A DNA stretch of 64,000 nt from CAISDA01 sp050258555 (GTDB lineage Bacteria; Bacteroidota; Ignavibacteria; UBA10030; UBA8401), in contig JBLMZA010000046.1 in the NCBI GenBank assembly GCA_050258555.1, forward strand, positions 14,161 to 78,160, in the 5' to 3' direction. The position numbers and the translations under genes are program-made. Position 1 is the first letter of the stretch. Each line of letters opens with the position of its first letter. Below the pieces are notes generated by a model. The model saw only the letters and a list, made by a program, of their open reading frames with translations. It ran no database searches and was not told the DNA's origin. This document shows, one piece after another, positions 8,548 to 17,080 of the stretch.

Positions 8548-9159
8548 TCAGAACACGAACTTGAAGCCCGCGTCGACAGGCACGTATCCACGGCGTTCTT
8601 CCTCGGCGAAGACTAAGATGTACTTTGCACCGACCGAGAATGCGACCGTCGATGAGAGCGGAACGTCGAGACCCAGCCCCCAGGCGGCCCTGAATGCCGT
8701 TTCAGAGGATCCGGTTACGATATTGTTTCTGTCGGACGAGGAGACGGTCTGGTCGTTGATGCGCGTATGTGTCGCGCCGGCATCCATCGTGATATAGGGA
8801 AATGTCGAGACCACGCGCCCGAGCATGCGGTAGTTCAGGAACACGGCAAAGGAAAACATGTCGAGCACGCCGCCCGACAGGCGCGTATCGGCAAGGACCG
8901 TGCCGTCGATGAGGTGGTTCTTCTTCAGGGGATTGCGCGCATATTCCAGTCCTGCGCCGACGCTGATGCGCTGCGAGAGCGTAAATTCAAATCCCGTGCC
9001 GATGTGCGGCCCGCTCTTCCAGTTGTTGGCGTAGAGTTCCGGGGCATCGGGAAATCCAGCCCCGCCGCGCAGATAAATATCGAATCCGTAATTCTGCGCC
9101 GTGGCACAGGCTGTCACCGCCGCCAGCATTATCGCAAGAGAGAATAATTTCATGACCAT
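8548..9159 (-). CDS. Outer-membrane beta-barrel protein
   Basis: The 203-residue protein has a signal peptide (LFSLAIMLAAVTACATAQ) and then alternating hydrophobic/polar strands with Gly-rich turns, for example GPHIGTGFEFTLSQRISVGAGLEYA, and closes on the aromatic residue in FKFVF. This is the pattern of small 8-strand OmpW/OmpX-like barrels. No ligand is evident. ATG 9159 (MVMK) and ATG 9153 (MKLF) are both possible starts; the second gives a more usual signal peptide. An intrinsic terminator sits on the same strand about 100 bp upstream, which may mean the leader is attenuated or that a small RNA precedes the gene. Confidence 0.75.
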   Translation of the reverse strand: MVMKLFSLAIMLAAVTACATAQNYGFDIYLRGGAGFPDAPELYANNWKSGPHIGTGFEFTLSQRISVGAGLEYARNPLKKNHLIDGTVLADTRLSGGVLDMFSFAVFLNYRMLGRVVSTFPYITMDAGATHTRINDQTVSSSDRNNIVTGSSETAFRAAWGLGLDVPLSSTVAFSVGAKYILVFAEEERRGYVPVDAGFKFVF

Positions 9160-9255
9160 CTTTCATTTTTTTCGGGACGGAGGGTTACTTTGTTGAACAA
9201 TCTTTCCTCGTGCAGCGTTCGTTTTCTGGGACAGGTGCCGGGAAAGGAAACGGAC

Positions 9256-9286
9256 AAAAAAAACGGGCTCTCACAGTGGAACCCGT
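9256..9286 (-). terminator. Intrinsic terminator upstream of the barrel gene
   Basis: Read on the minus strand, ACGGGTTC pairs with GAGCCCGT (one G-U pair) around the 8-base loop CACTGTGA and is followed by eight T residues (9256-9263). No minus-strand gene lies upstream of it, so it ends either a short RNA or an attenuated leader of the barrel gene starting at 9159. Confidence 0.65.
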
Positions 9287-9356
9287 CCTTCAATATACGA
9301 AGCACGAATGAAGAATGACAGCCCTTCCGTTCGACAATTTTTTCGGAACGCGCCGG

Positions 9357-9385
9357 TTGCATCAGGAAAAATTTCTTCGTAAAAT
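9357..9385 (+). promoter_or_regulatory. Sigma70-type promoter of the TPR-FadL-SGNH operon
   Basis: TTGCAT (9357-9362), 17 bp, TAAAAT (9380-9385). The predicted start near 9392 leaves about 44 bases before the ATG at 9436. Confidence 0.6.
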
Positions 9386-9435
9386 GAACAATTCTTTTTT
9401 GTAATTCACTTTAGCCGGAACAGATCGGACGCCAT

Positions 9436-10203
9436 ATGAAACGCTCTACGACTCTTGCTCTCCTTGCGGCACTCATCCTTTCCGCCCCATCGCTTCTGCA
9501 GGCGCAGTCGAAAGACAAGCTCATCGATGAAGGCGACCATTATTCCACCGTCACATTCGAAAATCAGAAGGCGTTGGACAAATATCTTCAGGCCGACAAG
9601 ATCGCTCCGCATAATTACGAAATTCTCTGGCGCATCAGCCGCTCGTATGTCGATATCGGCGAGCACAAGCCGGGATCGACCGATCAGGAGAAAGCGGTGC
9701 AGCTCGAATACTATCAGAAAGCCCTCCAGTCGGCCGACGAAGCCATCAAGGCCAATCCGAACGGATCGATGGGCTATCTGCGACGGGCGATCGCCAACGG
9801 ACGCGTGGCGCTGTTCAAAGGCATCTGGACGGCGATGGACCTCGTGAAGCAGGTGAAAGCCGACTGCGAGAAGGCCATCGCGCTCGATGCGAAGAATGCG
9901 AGCGCCTACTACATCCTTGCGCGGACGCATGCGAAGCTCTGCGAGAAATCGAAGATCGTGCGCTGGCCGCTCGGGCTCGGCTGGGCAAACCGCGATGAAG
10001 CCTCCGCCCTCTACGAGAAGGCGATCGCGCTGCGTCCGTCGTTCATCATGTACAGGGTCGATGCGGCAAAGAACTACATCGAGAACGGCGACGAAGAGAA
10101 AGCGAAGGCCGAGCTTGTCAAGGCCGCCTCGCTTCCGAAGGAGGATGAGGATGACGACGCGCTCAAGCGCGAAGCCAGAGAGCTGCTGCAGAAATTACAG
10201 TAA
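9436..10203 (+). CDS. Exported TPR protein
   Basis: The 255-residue protein starts with a signal peptide (LALLAALILSAPSLLQAQ) and consists mostly of tetratricopeptide-like helices: QKALDKYLQADKIAPHNYEI, EYYQKALQSADEAIKANPNG, ADCEKAIALDAKNASAYYIL, and EASALYEKAIALRPSFIMY. The spacing resembles the regulator-of-microtubule-dynamics (RMDN) TPR group, which is also common in bacteria. A charged acidic stretch (KEDEDDD) lies near the C-terminus. It is the first gene of a probable operon with a FadL-like channel and an SGNH hydrolase and may act as a periplasmic scaffold for them; this is inferred from context only. Confidence 0.72.
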   Translation: MKRSTTLALLAALILSAPSLLQAQSKDKLIDEGDHYSTVTFENQKALDKYLQADKIAPHNYEILWRISRSYVDIGEHKPGSTDQEKAVQLEYYQKALQSADEAIKANPNGSMGYLRRAIANGRVALFKGIWTAMDLVKQVKADCEKAIALDAKNASAYYILARTHAKLCEKSKIVRWPLGLGWANRDEASALYEKAIALRPSFIMYRVDAAKNYIENGDEEKAKAELVKAASLPKEDEDDDALKREARELLQKLQ

Positions 10204-10231
10204 CAAAAAACACTCAACACCTGAACATATC

Positions 10232-11491
10232 ATGGAGGTTACTTTGAACAAGAAACGTACGATGTTGGGAGGCATGGCGCTGCTTCTGCTTGTGTCCGCC
10301 GGATCGCTCTTTGCAGGCGGATTCCAACTGAATGAAGCCGGCGCCCGCGCAATGGCGCAGGCCGATGCGTTCGCTGCCCGCGCTACGGATGCCTCGGCCA
10401 TTTATTTCAATCCCGCCGGACTTGCATTCCAGCCCGGTCATTCCATCCTGCTCGGCTCGACCGTCATCGCGCCTGCTGTGACGTTTTACGGCCCCGTGCG
10501 CGATGCGAACGATCCCGCCATCAAGAACGAATCGAAGCTCAACAACCAGGTCTTCACACCGCTGAATCTGTATGCGAAATTCCAGATCACGGACAATCTG
10601 CATGCCGGCGTCGGATTGAACAATGCCTATGGACTCGGCACCGAATGGCCTTCCGACTGGGTCGGACGTTTCATCACGCAGAAAATCGATCTGAAGACAT
10701 TCTTCATCACGCCGACGGTCGCCTATCGCATCACCGACCGGCTCGCCGTTGGCGCAGGCTTCAACTATGTGTTCGGCAGCGTGCTCATCAAGCGCGCAGT
10801 CAGCATCACATCGGTCAATGTCCCCGAATCGCCCGTCGTCTCGATCGATATGACGGCGAAGAACGGATACGGATGGAACGTGGGCGCGCGCTATCGCCTT
10901 ACGAACGACATCTCCATCGGCGCTTCCTACCGCAGCGAAGTGAAAATCGATGCCAAAGGCACGGCAGCCTTCTCGCCGAACTATGCTCCGCTCGGGCTTC
11001 CGGGCGGTGATGCATCGGCATCCCTCGCGCTTCCCGCCACGGGCTTCGCCGGCATTTCGTACCGCGTCGCCAAAAATCTCGAGCTGGAAGCCGACTACCA
11101 GTACATCGGATGGTCGTCCTACGACACGCTGGCAATCGACTTTGCGGCCAATCCCGCCGCACGCAGCGCCCAGCCCAAGCTCTACAACGACACGTATATT
11201 CTGCGCTTCGGTGGCGAATACACCTGGAACGACTGGCAGTTCCGCGCCGGCTATTATTTCGACCATACGCCGGTGCCGACCAAATACCTCGAGCCGCTGC
11301 TGCCCGATTCGGACCGTCACGGATTCAACATCGGTGCGGGATATCAGATCACGAACAATCTCCGCGCCGATATTTCCTATCTCTTCATCAAAGGAATGGA
11401 ACGCAAAGCGGAAAACACTGAGACGAATTTCAACGGCACGTATCACTCGTACGTGAATCTTCTCGGCCTGAATATCGGATATAATTTCTAA
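10232..11491 (+). CDS. FadL/OmpP1-family outer-membrane transporter
   Basis: The 419-residue protein has a signal peptide ending SLFAGGFQLNEAG. The mature N-terminus GGFQLNEAGARAMAQADAFAARATDASAIYFNPAGLA is the hallmark of the FadL/OMPP1/TodX family, in which an N-terminal hatch plugs a 14-strand barrel and hydrophobic molecules diffuse laterally. The last residues GLNIGYNF form the closing strand. ATG at 10232 and TTG at 10244 are in frame. The 10232 ATG overlaps a GGAGGT motif that would serve the TTG, and the TTG start (MNKKRT) gives a more typical signal peptide, so the true start may be 10244. It lies just before an SGNH-hydrolase lipoprotein. Confidence 0.88.
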   Translation: MEVTLNKKRTMLGGMALLLLVSAGSLFAGGFQLNEAGARAMAQADAFAARATDASAIYFNPAGLAFQPGHSILLGSTVIAPAVTFYGPVRDANDPAIKNESKLNNQVFTPLNLYAKFQITDNLHAGVGLNNAYGLGTEWPSDWVGRFITQKIDLKTFFITPTVAYRITDRLAVGAGFNYVFGSVLIKRAVSITSVNVPESPVVSIDMTAKNGYGWNVGARYRLTNDISIGASYRSEVKIDAKGTAAFSPNYAPLGLPGGDASASLALPATGFAGISYRVAKNLELEADYQYIGWSSYDTLAIDFAANPAARSAQPKLYNDTYILRFGGEYTWNDWQFRAGYYFDHTPVPTKYLEPLLPDSDRHGFNIGAGYQITNNLRADISYLFIKGMERKAENTETNFNGTYHSYVNLLGLNIGYNF

Positions 11492-11510
11492 TATCAATTT
11501 GGAGATCAAC

Positions 11511-12986
11511 ATGAAATCAACGACACTTGCGTTCTATGCGGCCGTGGTCTTTGCCGTTGCCGTGCTCGGCGGCTGTTCGGAATCCGCTCCGAGCGGCCCC
11601 GACAAGAGCCTCGGCGGCGCGACGGTGACGAAATACGTCGCGATCGGCAACAGCCTCACCGCCGGTTATCAATCCAATGCCCTCTACGCTTCGGCGCAGG
11701 CATACAGCTATCCGAATCTCATCGCCTCGCAGTTGAAGGAAGCCGGCGCGCCGCTCGGCTCGTTCGAACAGCCGCTGTATTCCGATCCCGGCACGCCCGA
11801 TCCGGCCACCGGCAAGGCCGCGCGCTATGAGATCATCAGCCTTTCGGGTCCGGTGATCGGTCCGAAGGGACTCGCCCCCGGCTCCCCGCTCAATGCCACG
11901 CTCGCCCGTCCGTACGACAACCTCGGCATTCCGGGCATCGTCATCGCGAGCTTCACCGATGAGACGAACTTCACGAAGAATCCGCTCGTCGATCTCGTGC
12001 TTCGCAGCGCGGGCGGTTTCCCGAAAAGCATTTACGGGCACGTGCAGGCGCTTGCCGCCAACCCGGCGACCAAGCCCGATCTCGTGACGTTCTGGCTCGG
12101 CAACAACGACGTGCTCGGCTTTGCAACGAGCGGCGGTGCTTCTCCGGCCGCGCCGACGGCGACAGCCACATTCACGGCGCTCTACAACGACGCGCTGGCG
12201 AAGCTCCGCGCGACGCTTCCCCAGGCGAAGATCATGGTGGCCACGATTCCCGATGTCCGCGCCATTCCCTTCTTCTCGACCGTGGGACCGAAGATGGCCG
12301 CCGGCATCGCCGCCGCCAAGGCGCTCAATCCGACGATCCAGGGACTCTTCTACCAGAAGCACACGGAAACCGGCGTGGCATCGGGACTGACGAACCTCAA
12401 TCAGCCGAACGATGTGATGATCACGCTCACCGGCATGGCCTATGCCGGATTGCTCGGAAAGCCGACGGGACAGTGGTACAAAGATAAAAAATATCCTGCG
12501 CTGCCGGCCGGCATCGATACGACGAAGCCCTTCGGATTCCATCCGCAGAACCCCTGGCCGAATGCGCTCGTGCTCGATGAATCGGAACAGCTGACGGCGG
12601 GAACGGCCGTGGCGGAATTCAATGCGGCGATCAAGGCTGCCGCCGCGGCGAACAATGCGGCGGTGGTGGACATCAACGCTTTCTTCAACGACATTCGCAT
12701 GAACGGCATCACGTTCGCCGGAGAGAAATATTCGACGGCGTACGTCTCGGGCGGACTCTTCAGCCTGGATGGCGTGCATCCTTCGTCGAAAGGCGCCGCG
12801 ATCGTGGCCAACGAATTCATCCGCGTGATGAATGCGTCGTTCGGCATGAATGTCGGGTACTACGACGTGTCGAAGGCGCCCGGCATTCCGGCGCCTCTCG
12901 CGAAGTTCGCACCGAACGCTCCATTGCCGACCATTTCCTTTGAAGCGATGAAGAGCCTCGTTACGATGATGGGCGGCAGATTGTAA
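11511..12986 (+). CDS. SGNH/GDSL-hydrolase lipoprotein
   Basis: The 491-residue protein has a lipoprotein signal with lipobox VLGGC. The SGNH blocks are present: GNSLTAG with the nucleophilic Ser (block I), NLGIPG (block II), WLGNNDVL with the catalytic Asn (block III) and SLDGVHPSSKG with the Asp-His pair (block V). It should therefore be an esterase or lipase held in the outer membrane or periplasm. It begins 19 bp after the FadL-like gene with GGAG before the ATG. The pairing suggests that lipid esters are cleaved and the freed fatty acids carried by the FadL-like channel, but the substrate is unknown. A strong terminator follows. Confidence 0.88.
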   Translation: MKSTTLAFYAAVVFAVAVLGGCSESAPSGPDKSLGGATVTKYVAIGNSLTAGYQSNALYASAQAYSYPNLIASQLKEAGAPLGSFEQPLYSDPGTPDPATGKAARYEIISLSGPVIGPKGLAPGSPLNATLARPYDNLGIPGIVIASFTDETNFTKNPLVDLVLRSAGGFPKSIYGHVQALAANPATKPDLVTFWLGNNDVLGFATSGGASPAAPTATATFTALYNDALAKLRATLPQAKIMVATIPDVRAIPFFSTVGPKMAAGIAAAKALNPTIQGLFYQKHTETGVASGLTNLNQPNDVMITLTGMAYAGLLGKPTGQWYKDKKYPALPAGIDTTKPFGFHPQNPWPNALVLDESEQLTAGTAVAEFNAAIKAAAAANNAAVVDINAFFNDIRMNGITFAGEKYSTAYVSGGLFSLDGVHPSSKGAAIVANEFIRVMNASFGMNVGYYDVSKAPGIPAPLAKFAPNAPLPTISFEAMKSLVTMMGGRL

Positions 12987-13008
12987 CGCGCTCAGATAGT
13001 CGATAAAA

Positions 13009-13054
13009 CAAAGCCCCCGGTCTCCGCTCGTTGCGTGAGCGCCGGGGGCTTTTC
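13009..13054. terminator. Bidirectional intrinsic terminator
   Basis: AAGCCCCCGG (13011-13020) pairs perfectly with CCGGGGGCTT (13042-13051). An inner stem CGCTC/GAGCG caps the hairpin, and T-runs are available on both strands. It ends the TPR-FadL-SGNH operon on the plus strand and the converging minus-strand unit that finishes at 13073. Confidence 0.9.
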
Positions 13055-13072
13055 ATTGTAATGAAGAAAATG

Positions 13073-13864
13073 CTATCTTTTTTTCCAGAGCACATCGGAC
13101 GGCATCACATCCTCTCCTTCGAGCAGGCGCCGGCCGAATTCCCTGCCGAGCCGGTTCGCCATCTGATCGCGTTCGTCGTTCGCTCCCCCGGCCACGAACG
13201 CCGCTTCTCCCTCCTCCACGAAGTCGCCCAGAAGCGTCGCGATCGCCGATGAATTGGTGAAATACCGGACGAACGCCGATCCGAAGAAATGCTGCAGCTT
13301 GTCGCGGTCCGTGCCGGCGCGCCCGATGCTGTCCTGAAGAATGTGCCCCGGCAGATTCTCATGCCGCACACGGAACGTGGAATCCGATTCGGTGGTCAGC
13401 GGAAGGTTCAGCACACCGAAGAATGGAATGCGCAGTCCGAGGCGGAAATGATCCATCGCGCCGAACATCGCAACCAGAAGCGCGTGCCGGATATCGCCGT
13501 CGGCGATTTCCATGGCCTTCATGAAGATGGCATCGGCGGCAATGGTGTCGTTGCACAGGCGCCGCAGAGCGCGGAAGCGCGGATCCCTGAGATAGCGCTT
13601 GAGACTGATCTGATCGCGCACAAGCGGAGGAAGCAGGCTTGCCGGATCGATGAACGCATCGCCATCGCTGTCGTAGAGAAGTCCGGAAACGGAAAGATCG
13701 GACGCGCGGCAGGAGTCGGAGCGCGGATGTGTCGGAGGCGCCGCCCCCAGGCTTCCTGCGGGAACGAGCAGCAGGAGGATTGCGGAAAAAAACAGGCTGC
13801 AGCAGACACTGGTCCTGCTGCAGCCGTATGATCGGTGCACTCCGCGCGCAGCCGGTGCCGGCAT
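13073..13864 (-). CDS. Exported YfiM/DUF2279-like protein
   Basis: The product (263 residues from ATG 13864; a GTG at 13873 would add three) has an N-terminal hydrophobic stretch, CSLFFSAILLLLVPAGSLGA, that looks like a signal peptide. The recognisable part is DRDKLQHFFGSAFVRYF near residue 195, the DKxxHF pattern of YfiM-like proteins, followed by EEGEAAFVAG. A separate DSDGDAFIDP stretch near residue 65 is rich in Asp, like a calcium-binding loop. The biochemical role of this group is unknown. It is the last gene of a long minus-strand unit, 12 bp beyond the meaB stop, and is followed by a strong terminator. Confidence 0.6.
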   Translation of the reverse strand: MPAPAARGVHRSYGCSRTSVCCSLFFSAILLLLVPAGSLGAAPPTHPRSDSCRASDLSVSGLLYDSDGDAFIDPASLLPPLVRDQISLKRYLRDPRFRALRRLCNDTIAADAIFMKAMEIADGDIRHALLVAMFGAMDHFRLGLRIPFFGVLNLPLTTESDSTFRVRHENLPGHILQDSIGRAGTDRDKLQHFFGSAFVRYFTNSSAIATLLGDFVEEGEAAFVAGGANDERDQMANRLGREFGRRLLEGEDVMPSDVLWKKR

Positions 13865-13876
13865 GGCGCTCACACG

Positions 13877-14824
13877 TCAGCTCGTGAAATGTTTGAGCAG
13901 CATATCGGCCAGTTCGTACGGCGTCTGCTCGAGCGCCATCACGGGAGCGAGTTCCGAATCGAGCATCGATGTGCGTTCCGGATTCCAGAAGTTGACATGC
14001 AGCTGATTGCGCACAATTTCCTCGACGCGCGTCTTCATCTTCAGCCGGCGGCGTTCGGCGAACGTGCCGTGGCGTTCCATATGCTCGCGGTGCTTTGCAA
14101 TCATTGCGGCGATCTCGGCAATGCCCTGCCCCTCGCTCGCCACCGCCTGAAGAATGTCGGGCAGCCACGACGTCTCATCGTGCGGACGCATGCCGAGCGT
14201 CATCTTGATGGTGATGACTGCCTGGTTTGCGCCGGGACGGTCCGCTTTGTTCAGCACGAAGAAGTCGGCGATCTCCATCAGTCCCGCCTTCATCGCCTGG
14301 ATGCCGTCGCCCGATTCGGGCACGAGCACGACGACGGTCGTATCGGCCGCAGCGGCGATATCGAGCTCCGATTGACCGACGCCGACGGTTTCATAGAGAA
14401 TGATGTCCGTGCCGCTCGCATCGAGAATGTCGGCGCATTCGCGCGTTTTCTTCGAGAGCCCGCCCAGGCTGCCGCGCGAGGCCATGCTGCGGATGAAGAC
14501 GCCGTCGTCCATCTCCACATCGGTCATCCGTACGCGGTCGCCCAGCAGCGCGCCGCCGGTGAACGGGCTCGTCGGGTCGATGGCGATGATGCCGACGCGC
14601 AGATTCTGCGTCCGGAAATGGGCGGCAAGCTTGTTCGTCAGCGTGCTCTTGCCCGCACCCGGAGGACCGGTGATGCCGATGCGGTATGCGCTGCCGGTGT
14701 GCTTGTAGATGGTGGAAAGTATTTCGGGGGCGAGCTCATCGTCGTTTTCGACGAGCGTGATCGCCCGCGCAATGGAGCGTCTGTCGCCTTTCAGTAATAG
14801 GTCGAGTGAAATATTCTTTTTCAT
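13877..14824 (-). CDS. meaB: Methylmalonyl-CoA mutase-associated GTPase MeaB (ArgK type)
   Basis: This G3E-family GTPase protects and reloads adenosylcobalamin-dependent acyl-CoA mutases. The 315 residues include GITGPPGAGKSTLTNKL (P-loop), IAIDPTSPFTGGALLGDRVRM, the effector region IRSMASRGSLGG, ETVGVGQSELDI (Walker B) and NKADRPG (guanine specificity, NKxD). Its start codon overlaps the stop of the upstream epimerase gene by 4 bp (ATGA), indicating coupled translation. No mutase gene is in the window, but an acyl-CoA oxidation operon at 54-62 kb is consistent with propionyl/methylmalonyl-CoA metabolism. Confidence 0.92.
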   Translation of the reverse strand: MKKNISLDLLLKGDRRSIARAITLVENDDELAPEILSTIYKHTGSAYRIGITGPPGAGKSTLTNKLAAHFRTQNLRVGIIAIDPTSPFTGGALLGDRVRMTDVEMDDGVFIRSMASRGSLGGLSKKTRECADILDASGTDIILYETVGVGQSELDIAAAADTTVVVLVPESGDGIQAMKAGLMEIADFFVLNKADRPGANQAVITIKMTLGMRPHDETSWLPDILQAVASEGQGIAEIAAMIAKHREHMERHGTFAERRRLKMKTRVEEIVRNQLHVNFWNPERTSMLDSELAPVMALEQTPYELADMLLKHFTS

Positions 14825-15744
14825 GAATGTTTGGTTTTGAAGAATTCAACGGTCCGCCGCAGCCCCTCTTCGATCAAAATGGTCGGCTCCCATCCCAGGA
14901 CCTCTTTCGCTTTGCGCGCAGTGATCACGCTGCGCATCTGCTCTCCGGCTTTGGCGGGCGCATGGACCTCTTCGGCGTTCGATCCGATCAGCACGCGGAT
15001 GTAGTGAAAGAGCTGGTTCACATCCGTCTCGACGGCCGTACCGATGTTGAAGATGTCCGATTTCGGATAGGTGAGCGCAAGCACGTTGGCCCGCACCACA
15101 TCGCCCACGAACACGTAATCGCGCGTCTGCTTTCCGTCGCCGTTGATCACCGGCTGTTCGCCCTTGAGCATCCTGCTGGCGAAGATGGCGACCACGCCCG
15201 CTTCGCCGTGCGGATTCTGGCGCGGGCCGTAGATGTTCGCATAGCGCAGGATGACATAATCGATTCCGTGCACGGCCTTATAGAAGAACAGGTACTTCTC
15301 CGTGCAGAGTTTCGTGATGCCGTAGGGAGACAGCGGCTGCGTCGCATGCTGCTCATCGGCCGGGAAGTAATCCTGTTCGCCGTAGATGGCGCCGCCGGTC
15401 GATGCGAAGATCACTTTCTTCACCTTGTATTTCACGGCGAACTCCATCATATTCAGCATGCCGAGGATGTTCACCGAGGCGTCGAATTTCGGATCGGCGA
15501 CGCTCTTGCGCACATCCATCTGCGCGGCGTGATGGCAGATCACATCGATCGCGTGATGTTGGAAGATCGTTTCGAGCTCGGGCGACTGAATGTCCATCTC
15601 ATAAAAGACCGCCTTGGGATTGATGTTCTCCCGGCGTCCGCTCGAGAGATTGTCCACGATAACGACGTTGTGTCCTTCCGCGATGAATGCATCGGAAATG
15701 TTCGATGCGATGAATCCGGCTCCGCCTGTGACGAGTATGTTCAT
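14821..15744 (-). CDS. NAD-dependent nucleotide-sugar epimerase (UDP-glucose 4-epimerase-like)
   Basis: The 307-residue extended short-chain dehydrogenase starts with the NAD-binding motif TGGAGFIASNI. The active site has the Ser-Thr pair in FASTGGAIYG and the catalytic YGITK (YxxxK). RYANIYGPRQ and TRDYVFVGDVVRAN are substrate-binding motifs of UDP-hexose 4-epimerases and related enzymes. Which sugar it acts on cannot be said. I use ATG 15744, since the frame upstream of it is not homologous to the family. The gene overlaps meaB by 4 bp and follows purD by 44 bp on the same strand, within the likely guaB-driven unit. Confidence 0.88.
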   Translation of the reverse strand: MNILVTGGAGFIASNISDAFIAEGHNVVIVDNLSSGRRENINPKAVFYEMDIQSPELETIFQHHAIDVICHHAAQMDVRKSVADPKFDASVNILGMLNMMEFAVKYKVKKVIFASTGGAIYGEQDYFPADEQHATQPLSPYGITKLCTEKYLFFYKAVHGIDYVILRYANIYGPRQNPHGEAGVVAIFASRMLKGEQPVINGDGKQTRDYVFVGDVVRANVLALTYPKSDIFNIGTAVETDVNQLFHYIRVLIGSNAEEVHAPAKAGEQMRSVITARKAKEVLGWEPTILIEEGLRRTVEFFKTKHS

Positions 15745-15788
15745 AGTCGTATGAGAATGATTGATGGTTGATGGAACAACGGTGATTG

Positions 15789-17075
15789 TCAGTGATGAGC
15801 CAGGCCCTTCCGGCCGATATCGCTCCGGTAGTACGCGCCGTCGAACGCGATTTTCTTCACGGCCGAGTACGCCGAGGCGATCGTTTCCGCAAGCTCGTGT
15901 CCGTAGCCGATGGCCGTCACGCCGAGCACGCGGCCTCCCCATGTCACGATGCGGCCGGCATCGTTCTTTGTGCCCGCATGAAACGCGATCACGCCGTCCT
16001 CGGCATTGATGCTCTCGAGGCCGCGGATCTCTTTGCCCTTTTCGTAGGCATCCGGATAGCCGCCCGAGGCGAGCACGACGCAGACGGCAGCGGCGTTATG
16101 CGAGCGGATGGAAAGCGCATGGGCGCTTCGCGTGGCGCATGCGGCCATGATCTCGGCCAGATCGCCGTCGATAAGCGGAAGGACGACCTGGGCTTCGGGA
16201 TCTCCGAGACGGCAGTTGAATTCGACGACTTTCGGCCCTGCGGCGGTGATCATGATGCCGACGTAGAGACAGCCGCGGTAGGGCCTGCCTTCCTTGCGCA
16301 TTCCTTCGAGCACCGGTTCGATGATTTCCCGCTTCACCCGCTCGATGACATCGGGCGATGCCACGCGCGCCGGCGCAAAGGCTCCCATGCCGCCCGTGTT
16401 CTTTCCCCGATCGCCGTCGAAGATCTGCTTGTGGTCCTGCGCCGGCTCCAGCAGCGCATATTGCGTGCCGTCTGTGAAGACGAAGACCGAGGCCTCTTCG
16501 CCCGTCATGAATTCCTCGACGACGATGCTGCTTCCGGCCTCGCCCAGCACATTGCCCCCGAAGAATTCCTCGATCACCTGGAGCGCCTCGCCGGCGGTGC
16601 GGCAGACGACGGCGCCCTTTCCTGCGGCGAGTCCGTCGGCCTTCAGCACGATGGGCATCGTCTGCGACACGATGTAGCGCTTCGCATCCTCTTCATGCGC
16701 ACGATCGAAGGTCTCGTAGGCGGCAGTGGGAATGCCGTGACGCTTCATGAAGTGCTTTGCAAACACCTTGCTCCCTTCCAGCGCCGAAGCGGCTTTCGAC
16801 GGCCCGAAGATGGCGAGTCCGCCGGCCTCAAAGAGGTCGACGATGCCCTTCACCAGCGGCACTTCGGGACCCACGACCGTAAGATCGATCTTCTGCGTCC
16901 GGGCGAACTGATAGAGCTGATCGAGATCGTCGGCAGCGATGGGGACGCATTCAGCCAATTGCGCGATGCCGGGATTGCCGGGCGCACAGTAGAGCCTGTT
17001 GATGCGGGGACTTTGTTTCAGTTTCCAGACAAGGGCATGTTCGCGGCCGCCTGCGCCGATCACCAGCACATTCAT
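15789..17075 (-). CDS. purD: Phosphoribosylamine-glycine ligase
   Basis: It couples 5-phosphoribosylamine and glycine with ATP to make GAR, the second step of purine synthesis. The 428 residues match the family length. Motifs are MNVLVIGAGGREHALVWKL at the N-terminus, GPEVPLVKGIVD, the ATP-grasp region VLKADGLAAGKGAVVC, DHKQIFDGDRGKNTGGMGAFAP, and VEFNCRLGDPEAQVVLPL with the metal-binding Glu and Asn. The gene lies 5 bp after the glycosyltransferase gene and belongs to the minus-strand unit headed by guaB, so two purine enzymes share one transcript in this reading. Confidence 0.96.
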   Translation of the reverse strand: MNVLVIGAGGREHALVWKLKQSPRINRLYCAPGNPGIAQLAECVPIAADDLDQLYQFARTQKIDLTVVGPEVPLVKGIVDLFEAGGLAIFGPSKAASALEGSKVFAKHFMKRHGIPTAAYETFDRAHEEDAKRYIVSQTMPIVLKADGLAAGKGAVVCRTAGEALQVIEEFFGGNVLGEAGSSIVVEEFMTGEEASVFVFTDGTQYALLEPAQDHKQIFDGDRGKNTGGMGAFAPARVASPDVIERVKREIIEPVLEGMRKEGRPYRGCLYVGIMITAAGPKVVEFNCRLGDPEAQVVLPLIDGDLAEIMAACATRSAHALSIRSHNAAAVCVVLASGGYPDAYEKGKEIRGLESINAEDGVIAFHAGTKNDAGRIVTWGGRVLGVTAIGYGHELAETIASAYSAVKKIAFDGAYYRSDIGRKGLAHH

Positions 17076-17080
17076 GATTC

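Noticed and set aside
9150..9362. A 70-residue minus-strand frame running through the terminator
   Set aside because: No signal, no family, and it spans a hairpin with a T-run; it is unlikely to be translated.
9887..10231. Upstream extension of the FadL-like frame by about 115 residues
   Set aside because: The extension overlaps the TPR gene in another frame and would bury the signal peptide.
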